64,000 bases of DNA from Physcomitrium patens (lineage: Eukaryota; Streptophyta; Bryopsida; Funariales; Funariaceae). Every line of letters starts with the position of its first letter. Positions within the stretch are counted from its first letter, which is position 1. The stretch spans positions 5,709,834 through 5,773,833 of the forward strand of contig NC_037269.1 in assembly GCF_000002425.4 (NCBI RefSeq), given 5' to 3'. A model generated the notes under the pieces. The model made no database searches and was not told where the DNA came from. It saw only the letters and a list, made by a program, of their open reading frames with translations. Of the stretch, positions 1 through 10,661 are shown one piece after another. A program made the position numbers and the translations under genes.

Positions 1-3000
1 TGGACTAGCGTCCACAGTAAGAATCACTGGTCTATTGCACTTATAATCAACCTTCCTCAATATTGGAGGTGACATCAATAATTTCTTCAATCTTTGTATT
101 GCCTGAATATGCCTTTCTTCCCATTTAAATCGGTAACTCTTGCATAACAGTTCATATAATGGATCCACTATGTGAGCAAAATGAGGGATCGAGATTCGAT
201 AAAATACACATGCATCCAAAAACTTGCGAACCTCTGTTAAAGAATCACAATCCTCTTTCATCCTTCCAATTGCATCAACTTTAGTCGGATCTGGTTTTCT
301 TCCGTAAGATCCGCATAAATGTCCAACAATTACAACCTCTCGCACTCCAAATACGGACTTCATACCCGATAATGTAAGATGAACTTCTCCAAGCCGAGTT
401 AAAATCTTTTCACAATCTTGTATATGATCAACAACATATCTGCGACACCCCCTCGTATCTAAAGTTTCATCCTTGTCTCCTTCTCTGCACCCTTTTATAG
501 GAACATCATCCAGAAAAGGCATAGTCTTTTCCGGAATAAAATCTCTCAATACCTTATTCATCCCATTCATCATATGCGCAACTGAGTTGGTCGCGCCTTG
601 AGGAAGAGTTCACATTCTAACCAATCCAAGTGGTGTCCTCATCGTTGTCATATCTCTACTTCCTTCGGCAAGTTGAAATTGATCATAACCTGAATACAAG
701 TCACCCATTGAATAGATCGCCCTTCTAGCAAACGCCTCAGCAAATTCATCCACAATAGGTCTAATTCCTGCATTCTTGACAGTTACAGCATTCACCGGTT
801 GCATATCTTGAATAAACCGTAGTGACCCATTCTTCTTAGGTACCGTAAACCATCGACTAGAATACGGCGCAAATGATGGTTCGAATATTTTCATCTTTAT
901 TTTTTCTTTCAATAGTTCCACCAATTTAGGTAAATGTGCCCTCGGTACTAGAATCGGTCTTAGATTCCAAGGTACATGCGGTACAGTGAAGATAACCATA
1001 GGTGTTATAATATTTGGATCCACACACCCAATTTCATGAGATTCGAAGGCAAACGATCTACCTTGTTTAGCCAACATCTTTTTGAAGCAAGTAATTTCCT
1101 CCGGCAATAAAGAACCATCAGAACCAATCTTCAATTCTTCAAAAGTCTCTTCAGTAAACTGATGTCCAATACTCATTGGATCTCTTAAACTTGCTTCTTT
1201 TGATGCTTCTCCCATTTGTTCTTTAGAATGCTCTAGTAATGGTCCGGCAACAGGCTTTACCTTCTTATCTACTGTTTTATATCTCGTCTCTACTGTGACT
1301 TCTGGTGCTTGAAAAGATTCAAGCATGGTATAAACCTCTCTCGAATGAATCTCAACAATCTTATCATTATCCCCTAACCCAATAGATGTAATCAATTCCA
1401 ATGAATCTTCCAGTCCATTTTCTTCATAAACACCCAAAATCCTCTCATCATCTTGCAATGTACCTATCTTGCGTAACTGTCCTTTAATATCATATAATCT
1501 TTTTTTTTCTTTTCTTTTAAAATCATCAACTTTCTTATACATAATATTTCCATTCTCCAATATACCAATAAAACTCGCATCAAAGGCACCTTCATCTCGC
1601 GAGAGTATCTCCTCTTTAGTACCTCCATAATCTCGCTTTACAGTGGTACCTCCCCAAAATCCTTAAATCCTTCAACAATCTTTGGCAATGGTTTCTCCCT
1701 CAACCTATCTCGATTCCGTTCATGGTTATGAGGTACTGTTAGAAATTGTACAGCTTTCCTCCCATCTTCGCTCCGTACCCTTGCATAAGCAGAACCATCG
1801 TCAAGTACTTTTGTTTCCATCCGTGTTGCCGTGATATAAGGTTGTTCTAAAATCAACGGATAAGACGTTGTATCTTGAACGAAGAAATGTTGCTCCGTAG
1901 CAACATCCCCAATCCGAATTTTGACATCTGGATAAGCTCCATATAATTCACCTCGTGTGTTATTAGCCGCTCGTATTGCCCATCCATGTTCCATATCAAT
2001 TGGCCATTTTTGCTTCTTATAAAGATCTTTAGACATGAGATTTATTTCAGAACCATGGTCGACCAAAGCAACTATTGGTTCATCTATATCTCCTACCTTC
2101 ACCAATACCTCAGTAGTTGCCCTTGCCCAATGCTTTTGAGTATAATGGCTCAAAGTTTCCATTTCCTTGTCACTAGAATCTTTGAACCGTACTCGTTGAT
2201 TATACCCATCCTTTTCATTTGTTGGTTGCTTGTAACCAATATCAACCTCTTCTTCATCTCTACATATTCTTGCATCAATAGCATGACTCATTCCAGTTTC
2301 GTCCATTAATTGCCTCTTTCGCTTAATGCTGTCAATGATAACATCATGAAACTCCCTCTTTGCAATTTCTAAGACTTCTTTCAATGTGAATTCTACCTTA
2401 GCATTTAATATACGTTCTTCCAACACCCCTTTCAAATTTGTTGCTGCTTCAATGTCAGAAAGTAGCTTATAAGCAATTGATTTGCCCTTATCTTTTGTCT
2501 CCATTGTTTTTTCTCCCAATGATGCTGAGGTATCCTTTACAAGCAATTCTTGTGAAGCTGCCTCCCGAGCCTTGTCTCCTCGAGTTTGCCTCTTAAAAGA
2601 ATTTCCTTCTCTCGTATCATCAAAATTTCCTCGTCTTTTTTCTTCCATCAAAGCTTCATGTTGGATCTTAGCAATATATGCATGAACTGAAAGAGACTCA
2701 ACAGGATCCTCCCAACCTGTTCTATCTCGTATTGTAGCTACAGTTCTCAATAACGCTTCTCGAGGTAATTTCCCTTCTTGCATTGTAGAAACGGCAGAAG
2801 CCCAAAACTAACTAGTTTCCGTACTTCCACCAATTTCATCATCTACTCTAGCACCATAACTTGCACTTTCTCGTGCTACTGTTTCATGCTCTTTTAAGTA
2901 ATCTTGAACCAATGCTCTCATTCCTCCCTTGCCAAAATTGGTTTGAAGAAGATCCTCCCTATCTTTCAATGCTATCTTCCCATCTTTCCAGCAAATAATT

Positions 3001-4059
3001 CCCTACCGTATCATATTATTAAATTCATTGCAATCTTTTCTAGTGTGTGAAGCATCATCACACCAAATGCATCTTTGTACATATCCTTGTTTTGAAACAT
3101 TCTTCGAATTGTTTATAGAAGTATTCTCTTCAAGTCTTGCCAATTTGATTTGAAGATCTTGCATTCCTCGTATAATTTCTTCCATACCCATATCTGCTTT
3201 CTTTGACAAGGATGTCGAAGGTTGAACTGTAGGCATTGTTGGTGGTGTTGTACGTACTGGAGCTTTGGGTGCTTGTACTGTTTTCGGAATATTGCTCCTA
3301 TCCTTCCTTTTTTTTTTTTTTGTAAGCAACCCCACCGCATCTTCAACGTTCTTCCACTTCGTTGTCAATCCTTCATCTTCTTCTTTGTCTTCAAGAAGGG
3401 GTTCTAATTTCTCTTGCAATTCTCCATCAGCAGCTTGAAGAAATAGATCAACTTTGTTTGGCTCCAATGTCAATTTTTCTACCTTCCATAATTGAGAGCA
3501 CTGCCTCTCAAATTCCCTTAGTAGCTCTGTTGCTTGCAAATTCTTATTGGGCCGTTCAATCCATCCCAGAAACAGCTTCTTAGTAACGCGATCAGCATCT
3601 TCTAAGAAATATTCGTCTTTCAATGCATGTGAAAAATCCTCCCATGAATTCCCACAACGATCCGTAATCGATGTAATGTGGTCCCTTATCTCCGGTATCG
3701 TGGCAAGTCCAAATAGTGCAACCATTTTCTTCTCAGAAACCTGATTTAATTCCATTTCACGAACATAACATCTTAAATACCTTGAAATATTCCTCCCATC
3801 AAATTGATCAATTTTATTGACCACTGCTTGCAATGCTTTGGTTGCCAAAGCTTCCTTTCGATCATTGCTTTGCTGTTGCTGCATTGACAATGAGAAGGCT
3901 TGAAACAAACTAGCGATAGATGGATCCATGTGCATACCTTAGTCTTTAGAAGACTCCCCACCAGAAACTCCTCCCAAAAATCCTTCCAAATTTTTATTTT
4001 CGTTTTCCATAAAATAAAGATAAAATCAACCAAAATCCAATACCTCCTACCTCAAGCTT

Positions 4060-4077
4060 TCACATCGGGTTCACCAC
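4060..4077 (-). promoter_or_regulatory. Primer-binding site of element A
   Basis: Read on the minus strand the sequence begins TGGTGAACCCGATGTGAA, a few bases after the LTR end. Starting with TGG, it fits the complement of a tRNA 3' CCA end. Element B has the near-identical TGGTGAACCCAACGTGAA in the same place (19388-19405). It is not the initiator-Met type used by the chromoviruses here. The matching tRNA was not assigned. Confidence 0.6.
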
Positions 4078-4081
4078 TTTT

Positions 4082-5433
4082 TGTCGTATTACATACTTTC
4101 GTGCTCAAGAACGCGCCGGACGTCTGGCTGTAAAAGGTAGTATGGAGATTCGCCGATAGTCAAGCAGTCTATCAGTTTTGACTATTGGAATATAAACGAC
4201 TGCAACAATGTACCGTAAATCTATACGGATGCTCTTCGACTGCTTGTCGAAATCCTTTTTGCCCCATCTAGTAGGTCTCTAGACGTTACAGAGAACCCCG
4301 AAGAATCCAAACTGTTAATCTTCAATACCGCTTTGTACTTTTAAACTTGTATTCACTGAGTGTCTCGTTAGATTAACCCAATAAATTTCATTTACTCCGC
4401 ATACTTAATCCTATAGACACCGTTTTAATCCTTCAATCACAGACGTAACTCGATTTCACAAAACAGTCAAGAGTATTCAAACCCACTTCATTAAAAATCC
4501 CGATTCACCATTACAATACTGACTTCAGCAGCGATTGCCTCAGTCTTCCCAAAACTCTACAAAGAAGAAAAATCCAAATTCTATGTCTTTCCTTCTCCGA
4601 CCCGAAGCATGAAGCTCCTCTTCTCTAATCCCCTTGATCTTCAAAAACCTCTAAAGAAAATCGAACTAGTAACCTTGCAAAAGCTTGAAAACTAGCTCCC
4701 CCCCAATTCCTAGAAAAAAAAACCCCCCTTTTCAAAAATATATCCCCCCTAACCTTATCTTCTGAATTTCTTCAATCTTCTGTCTTAGATCCGGAATTGG
4801 CTCCCACCGTCAAGCTTGGATCCGAAATTGGCTCTCGCCGTCAAGCTTGGATCTGAAATTATCTCTCGCCGTCAGAGCTTTCTCCTTCGTTTTTACCTTT
4901 AAGAAATCCATTTATCGAAAACAACGTTCCCTGAAACGGCACAGAGAACAGGACAGCCTAAAACAGAACCGAACCCCGTAATCGGGACCACATTGAGTCG
5001 CCCGACCAATTCAGGTCTCATATTGGATAAGAGTTCAGTAGTAACCTGGATGTTCCCATAATTGGGTCAAATTGGTCATCGTGTCGGATTGGCTAAGACC
5101 CGTAGTAAGACCTGGATTTCCCATAATTGGGTTGACCGGCCAATTTAGGTCTCATATTGGATAAGAAGACGCGGATTGGATTCTCGAAATTAGATCCAAT
5201 TGGCTCTTCGAACCCGTCGTGTGAATTGGTCCTTCTCTTCCTGCTGACTCCCGTTATTGGAATCGAACGAAGCATTTCAGTATGCATCGGCTGACTGTAA
5301 CGGAGTGACTGAACGTGACCACTCAGTATTTGCACTGGAGTTGGTCGATGCTCCCAATATTCGAGGTAACTGAATATTAATAAAATTCCCCTTTGTTTTT
5401 ATTTTCACTATATACTCATGTTACAACACGACA
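4082..5433 (-). repeat. 5' LTR of element A (1352 bp)
   Basis: The plus-strand text starts TGTCGT at 4082 and ends ACGACA at 5433, a perfect 6-bp terminal inverted repeat of TG...CA type. It abuts the primer site on the left and interrupted chromovirus coding sequence on the right. Inside are local direct repeats: about three copies of a roughly 35-bp unit at 4790-4880, and a longer repeated block at about 4998-5170 sharing CTCATATTGGATAAG and CCCATAATTGGGT. The partner LTR is beyond the left edge, so an age cannot be read. Confidence 0.8.
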
Positions 5434-8192
5434 CCGCACCCAGAGTAAAGTCTGATGTATCTATTTTCATAAAAAATGCTTTGGAAAAATCAACACGATA
5501 CAAGGTTGGTACAGAAACAAACGCTGTCTTCAAAGATTCAAAACCAACTTCCGCTTCTTGATTCCATTGGAGTTTGTCTTTACCAGTCAAACGTGTAAGT
5601 GGAGCTGCAACTCGAGAAAAGTCTTTGATGAAGATCCGATCGTAGTTGGCAAATCTCAAAAAGCATTGGACATCTTTTACCATTTTGGGGATCTTCTAAT
5701 CTATAGTAGTTTGAACTTTCTTAGGATCTATCATAAGTCCATCATTTGAAATGATGTAACCTAAGAAATCGACTTGAATAGTGTGGAACACACACTTTTT
5801 TATCTTGACATAGAGTCCTGCATCTCTTAATTTTTATAACACATGGTGAACATAAAGTTCATATTTCTTTGAATTCTTGGAATAGATTATGATGTCATCT
5901 AGATAACAGACCACAAAATCGTCTAAAAACTCTCAAAAAATATCATTCATTAGATATTGAAAAGTTGCTGGTGCACTTGTAAGTCCAAAAGGCATGACAT
6001 TGTATTCAAAATGTCCATACCTAGTTTGAAACGTAGTCTTTCATTCATCTCCTTCTTTGATGCGTACTAGATTGTATGCTGATCAAGAAGTCCAGAGATC
6101 TATTTTTGTATAGATCTTAGCTTGATTGAGCTGATCAAGAAGTCTAGATATTAAAGGTAGTGGATACTTGTTCTTGATGGTAATCTTGTTGAGTCCTCGA
6201 TAATCAATACACATCTCCAATGATCGATCTTTTTTCTTCACAAATAGAATTGGAGCTCATGCCAAAGATTTAGAATGGCGTATGAAATTTTTGGCTAGAT
6301 TTTCTTCAATATACTCCTGGAGTTCAATCAACTCATTTTGCGTTAAACTATAGATTGGTCTGAATGGCAGTTGTGCTCTTTCTTGAAGATCAATTGAGCA
6401 ATCATAGGGATGATGTTCCGAGAGTGTGTCTGCATTTTACTTTTCAAATACATCTTGAAATTTTTGATATTGGCTTGGATTGCCACTTGAAGTCTTTGCA
6501 CTGTTAGAAATGGGTATGGCATAAATAATATATGGCGATTCTTTCATAGCAGCATGCAAGAAAGCTTTTGCACCTATAAACACAAGTTAAATTAAACTGG
6601 ACTTATGACTCTCTACTTGATTAACGATACTATAAGTTAAACTTTTAGAGAAAGTAAGAGTTGAAAAAATCCAATCTATTTGAAGGTTGTATTTTTCTAA
6701 CCACGATAAACCTAAAATGACTGAATTAGAGGGAGATCTAATCATATTTAATACTACAAAACTATTATGACCATTGATTATTACTTCTATAGGAAGGATT
6801 TCATGAGTTATATCTCTAAAAGATAATGGACGACCATCTATGACTTCTACATGAACAGGTTTAGTTTTTTTTACTAAAGATATGCTATGTCTTTTGGTAA
6901 ATTCTTCATCTAAGAAACACACTGAGGCACCTGAATCTAACAAGGCAGAGACTTTGTAAAGTTTAGGTCATAAAAGAACATTTAATGTAAAGTTTAGGTC
7001 CTAAAAGAACATTTAATGTAAAACAAGGAGAGGGCTCTGAGGAGAAAATAGGACCTTTACTAGATGTTGTACAAGGTTCCAGCTGCACAGTCCCTATTGC
7101 AGCTGGACAAACTCATTTTCTAACATATTGTCTTCTTTGACAACCATAGTCCTCATTTTGTGATTGCGTCATTTCTTTGGACAATGTTGAGTTGTGTGTT
7201 TTCATTCTCCACAATATAAACATAATCCTTCTTGACGACGACAAGTCTTTTCTTGCTCAATAAGAGGTTTGAAACGTATTGCATCAATTTGCATATCCTC
7301 TACTTCGGAATGTATGTATTGAAGAGGTGTTGGTGTTGCCATTGAATTATAGTAACATTGAGGTCCACTTGTATGGTTCTCAGGTCGAAATTCATAAAGA
7401 TGATTGTCGCATTTCACAGCAAAGTTAATTGCTTGACTCATTGTTTGAGAATCAGGTAAGTTGAGCATTAATTTTTTTACCTCATACTATAATCCACAGA
7501 GAAATTGGCTAATAAGTGGAGCATCATCCTACTTGATATCAGTTGTAAGTTGTCAAAATTGTGAAGCATACAACTTTACTAATCAATTGTCTTGTTATAA
7601 AATATGGATCTTATTGGTTGCAAGACAAATTGCATCATGTTCTCTATATATGAATTGAAACTCTACGAAAGGCCTCTAGATTATCTAATATTTGATCTCG
7701 TCATTCAAGAAAAGTTGAAAAACACGATAGTGCTGAACCTAAAAGAAGCGTACGAATGAATCCAACTTGTGATCTTAGAATTGGATAGCTTTGGGGTTGA
7801 AGATCAATCACAAGTTGCACTTGATTGATAAATCCTCGAAACTTGGATCTGATACCATCAAACTTCTCGGGTAGGATAATTCTTGGTTTTCTAACACTGG
7901 AAGGACGTTTGACCATAGGAGAAAGGACATGATTTGGTGCAGATGTTGAAGCAGCTCCAACCATTTCTATATCTTTACTTCTTGGCAATCTTGTTGCTCC
8001 TTGTGGTGGTAAATTGAGTTGATGCATCGCAAGCATTAACTTCCTCAATTGCTCTTGCATTTGTGCCATTGCAATCTTCATTTCAACAAGTTCTGGCTTA
8101 ATAACACTTAGAAAAGAGAAGATGTCTAATATCGCTCAAGACAAATAGAAGAGAGGACTTGAGAACAAAGAAAATACTAAGGGCAATATCAG

Positions 8193-8221
8193 TTAAGAAG
8201 AAGGTAATCTGCAACTTCTAA
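8193..8221 (-). other. Leader hairpin of element C (GGATTACC-type)
   Basis: Read on the minus strand: stem TTAGAAG, loop TTGCAGATTACC, then the partly complementary arm TTCTTCTTAA. It lies in the same place, between primer site and gag, as the hairpins of elements D, E and G. Confidence 0.5.
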
Positions 8222-8289
8222 TATACTTATATCTTATGAAGAAAAAGGGGTAATTTACTCTAAATCAAGATTAGAGAAAGCTCAGATAT

Positions 8290-8864
8290 TGTAGGTGTAC
8301 TCTTATGAATCTGTCAAGGACAAGAACTCGATGAAAAAGTAATTCAAACAAGTGAGCCTCCACTCAAAGAAAGATAACAAAATATAAATAAACAAGTATG
8401 TATATTGAAAGAGAAACCTAAATGGCTATTGCCAAAAGACAAAGAAACTAGAGATTCTTTAAACTAGACTGAAAACAAGAAAGGAGTTGACAAGACTGAA
8501 GAAGGCTTCACTCTTATCTTTATATATATTATCTAACTAGGGACTACTTGGCGACATTCTAGGACCTCGAACATGTGTTGACTTTGTTGGATACATGCCT
8601 TGACTTACAAGGCAAGTTTTTTCTATGTGTGGGCTACATAGTTAAATTGGTCTTCAAGCTAACAACATGTGTGGCACATGGCCAACTTGTTGACCATGTT
8701 TCTAAACCAAAAAGTCAATTAAAGACATCTATGAAGTCAAAGCAACGTCTATAAAGCTTTTTAAAAGCTTCTATATCAAATACTATAGAATTAACTTATT
8801 TTTACCTATTTTTACTTACTTCTACATATTTGTATATGTAATTATGAGTACGTCCATGATATCA
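8290..8864 (-). repeat. 5' LTR of element C (G-family LTR)
   Basis: The reverse complement matches the LTR at 59297-59870 over nearly its whole length, including the shared blocks around GTCAACAAGTTGGCCATGTG and CTAGTTAGATA. The plus-strand text starts TGTAGG at 8290, next to the primer site, and ends at CA near 8864. There it abuts plus-strand chromovirus pol (element H), which suggests insertion into or next to that older copy. Confidence 0.75.
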
Positions 8865-9460
8865 TCCTTGATTTGATACTTTTAACTTTTTAAAAGTTGA
8901 TAATCTTACAGAAAAAGATTTAATAAGTTGATTGTCAAAGCTATATGCAACAATAAGGGTGTAGTTAAAGAGAGCTCAAGAATGTCAAAATATTTATACA
9001 GATGCCTATTGCAAGGAAAAACTACAATTCAATATAGGTGATAAACTATGGCTACTTCATTGCAATATTAAGACTACTCATCTTTGTGACAAGTTGGACT
9101 ATTGTAGGCTTGGACCTTTTTCTATTAGTGAACAAGTCAATCCTATTGCTTATCAATTATATCTATTGAGGTCTATGAATATCCATCCCATATTTCATGT
9201 GTCTCTTCTTGAGCCATAAAAGATAGTGATTATCTCAGAAAGAAGATAAATGCAATCTCTTCTTATAGAAGTAGATAATAATAAAAAGTTTAAGATAGAA
9301 GAAGTCTTAGATTCCAGGCAACGCTGAAATAGGTTGGAATATCTTATTTGTTGGCATTTATATGATATTAATAAATGCACATGGGAGCCAATAAAGAATA
9401 TTGCAAATACAATAAAGAGAGTTGAGGCTTTTTATTGTGGACATCCATCAAAATTATAAT
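8865..9460 (+). mobile_element. Chromovirus pol tail with chromodomain (element H fragment)
   Basis: Plus-strand remnant beginning at the position equivalent to the last bases of the window (LDTF..FSKVDN-like text occurs in both). It covers the integrase C-terminal part (KLWLL, GPF, then IHPIFHVSLLEP around 9180-9215) and a chromodomain at about 9290-9420 (FKIEEVLDS ... YLICWHLYDI ... TWEP). The 5' part is missing; element C's LTR abuts it on the left. It carries several breaks. Confidence 0.75.
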
Positions 9461-9539
9461 AAAGAATAATAAATCTTTGTTATAAAAGAAACAAGATTCA
9501 AGGAAGATAATACTCTATCTTTTTTTTTTTTGACTTTAT

Positions 9540-9800
9540 AGCTTTTGTGTATTTGTGATACTATGGAGATGAAGAACCAACAATTAGTAGATTTGATCTA
9601 AGAGTTTTTATTTTTTCACTTACTAAATAAGACATTGAAATTATTATAACCTTCAAGATAATATAATCAAAATAAAGATCGTCAAAAATGACATGTCTTT
9701 CTTCAAATATATTTCGAGAAATAATATATTTATTATCACGACTTTGGAAGAGACTTTCAATGTTTAGTGATTTTATTAGAGATAGGAACAATTCTTGAAA
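9540..9800 (-). mobile_element. Ty1/copia fragment (element I)
   Basis: A short minus-strand reading frame contains NKYIISRNIFEERHVIFDD, the stretch between integrase and reverse transcriptase typical of copia polyproteins (usually like YIISRDVIFDE). No LTR or other domain was recognised around it. This is an isolated scrap. Confidence 0.55.
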
Positions 9801-10003
9801 GTGTTCTAAAAGTGATATCTGAAGATCATTATGAAGGCTTCAATAATGCTCATATTATAAGGTAGTCTTTTCATCCTAGTATGAGACACTATTGATGGTT
9901 GAGAGGATCCATCAATCAACTTTGAAGAAAACAAAAATTAAAGTATGTGTCACATATAATTTGTTGCATCTTAGATTTCATCAATGTATGATGATCGCTC
10001 CTT

Positions 10004-10450
10004 TGTTAGGGACATAGTCCTTAGAACCTTCTAGAGATCAGTTTCTACAACCTTCTAGAGACAAGTTTCTAGAACCTTCTAGAAGCAAGTCTCTGGAACC
10101 TTCTAGAAGCTTCTTAATTGGTAGAAGATGTTAGGGACATCGTCCTTAGAACCTTCTAGAGATAAGTTTCTAGAACCTTCTAAAAGCAAGTCTCTGGAAT
10201 CCTCTAGAAGCTTCCTAGTTAGTAGAAGATGCTTGAGAAGCTTCCTAAATAAGAATATATATTGGAATCGAGGCTGAAGAGTTCTTCAGTCTCGACAACA
10301 CATTTTTTGGAGCTCTAGCTCACCTCTCTAGTCTTGTTCTTGTATTCATTTGATTAATCTAGTTCTTGTCAGTTCTTCTTAAACTTCTTATTAGATCTCG
10401 AGTCTGTATTTCTGTGTCTGTGACAGTTTGTCGAGACTTCACTCACCTCA
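10004..10450 (+). repeat. 5' LTR of element E (447 bp, with internal 125-bp tandem duplication)
   Basis: Starts TGTTAGGGAC at 10004 and ends TCA at 10450, just before a GATATCAAAG primer-site-like stretch. A second TGTTAGGGAC occurs at 10129, giving two direct copies of a 125-bp block (10004-10128 and from 10129). The homologous LTR of element D (21690-22011) is 322 bp, exactly 125 bp shorter, so the duplication is specific to E. Each block holds about 24-bp repeats of AACCTTCTAGA type. Confidence 0.8.
10020..10250 (+). promoter_or_regulatory. Heat-shock-element array in the LTR of element E
   Basis: Alternating GAA and TTC triplets spaced by two bases, the binding pattern of heat-shock factors, recur throughout. 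The best is 10096-10113: GAAccTTCtaGAAgcTTC, four perfect units in a row. Further two- or three-unit matches lie near 10028, 10052, 10075, 10150, 10174, 10206 and 10236. They sit upstream of a TATATATT stretch near 10256. Heat response is inferred from the motif and is not shown. Confidence 0.6.
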
Positions 10451-10477
10451 GATATCAAAGTTAGTTTCTTCCTCGTT

Positions 10478-10661
10478 AGAGTGCAGATTACCCCTCTGCT
10501 TGGAAGTGTACTAGCATTTTAGAGGTTGCGGATTACCCTCCTCTAAACTGATACTTCTTTTGTTACAATATTGGAGTCTTATTCTTCTTGGAGAGAGTGG
10601 ATTACTCATTTTCTTGAAACTCTTATGGCATTTTAGAGGTTGCGGAGTACCCTCCTCTAAA
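10478..10661 (+). other. Tandem hairpin array in the leader of element E
   Basis: Four related motifs between primer site and gag. 10478-10497: AGAG stem with loop TGCAGATTACCC. 10518-10547: 8-bp stem TTTAGAGG / CCTCTAAA around TTGCGGATTACCCT. About 10590-10615: GAGAGTGGATTACTCA-type motif with a weak stem. 10632-10661: the same 8-bp stem around TTGCGGAGTACCCT. Motifs 3-4 look like a duplicate of 1-2. Confidence 0.65.

Larger units (their letters stand above)
1..5433 (-). mobile_element. Ty3/gypsy LTR retrotransposon fossil (element A), 5' part, runs off the left edge
   Basis: Minus-strand gag-pol element. Order from its 5' end: LTR (4082-5433), primer-binding site, gag with a zinc knuckle of C-x2-C-x4-H-x4-C type near 3020-3080, an aspartic protease around 2040-2080 (D-H-G-S core), and the first part of reverse transcriptase (about 610-1200), with RT and the RT-RNase H linker continuing to base 1. 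The 3' half and 3' LTR lie outside the window. The protease region (residues like HGW-IRAANNTRGELYGA and a nearby FFVQDTTSYP) differs from the chromovirus type in the rest of the window and resembles, from memory, gypsy elements common in fungi. The copy is broken by several interruptions. It sits inside element C: the C RNase H reading frame stops exactly at the LTR edge at 5433/5434. Confidence 0.85.
5434..8864 (-). mobile_element. Ty3/gypsy chromovirus fossil (element C), 5' part, cut by element A
   Basis: Minus-strand copy of the same family as the 59.3 kb element. From its 5' end: LTR 8290-8864, primer site at about 8281-8289 (near match to the initiator-Met type), a leader with a conserved hairpin (8193-8221), gag N-terminus about 7700-8081, gag zinc-knuckle part about 7200-7470, protease about 6587-6950 with an LLDSGAS-like core, reverse transcriptase about 5700-6560 (the YLDD region lies near 5900), and RNase H ending abruptly at 5434 where element A is inserted. 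Integrase and the 3' LTR would resume beyond the left edge. The copy has many breaks and looks old relative to its sister at 59297. Confidence 0.85.
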
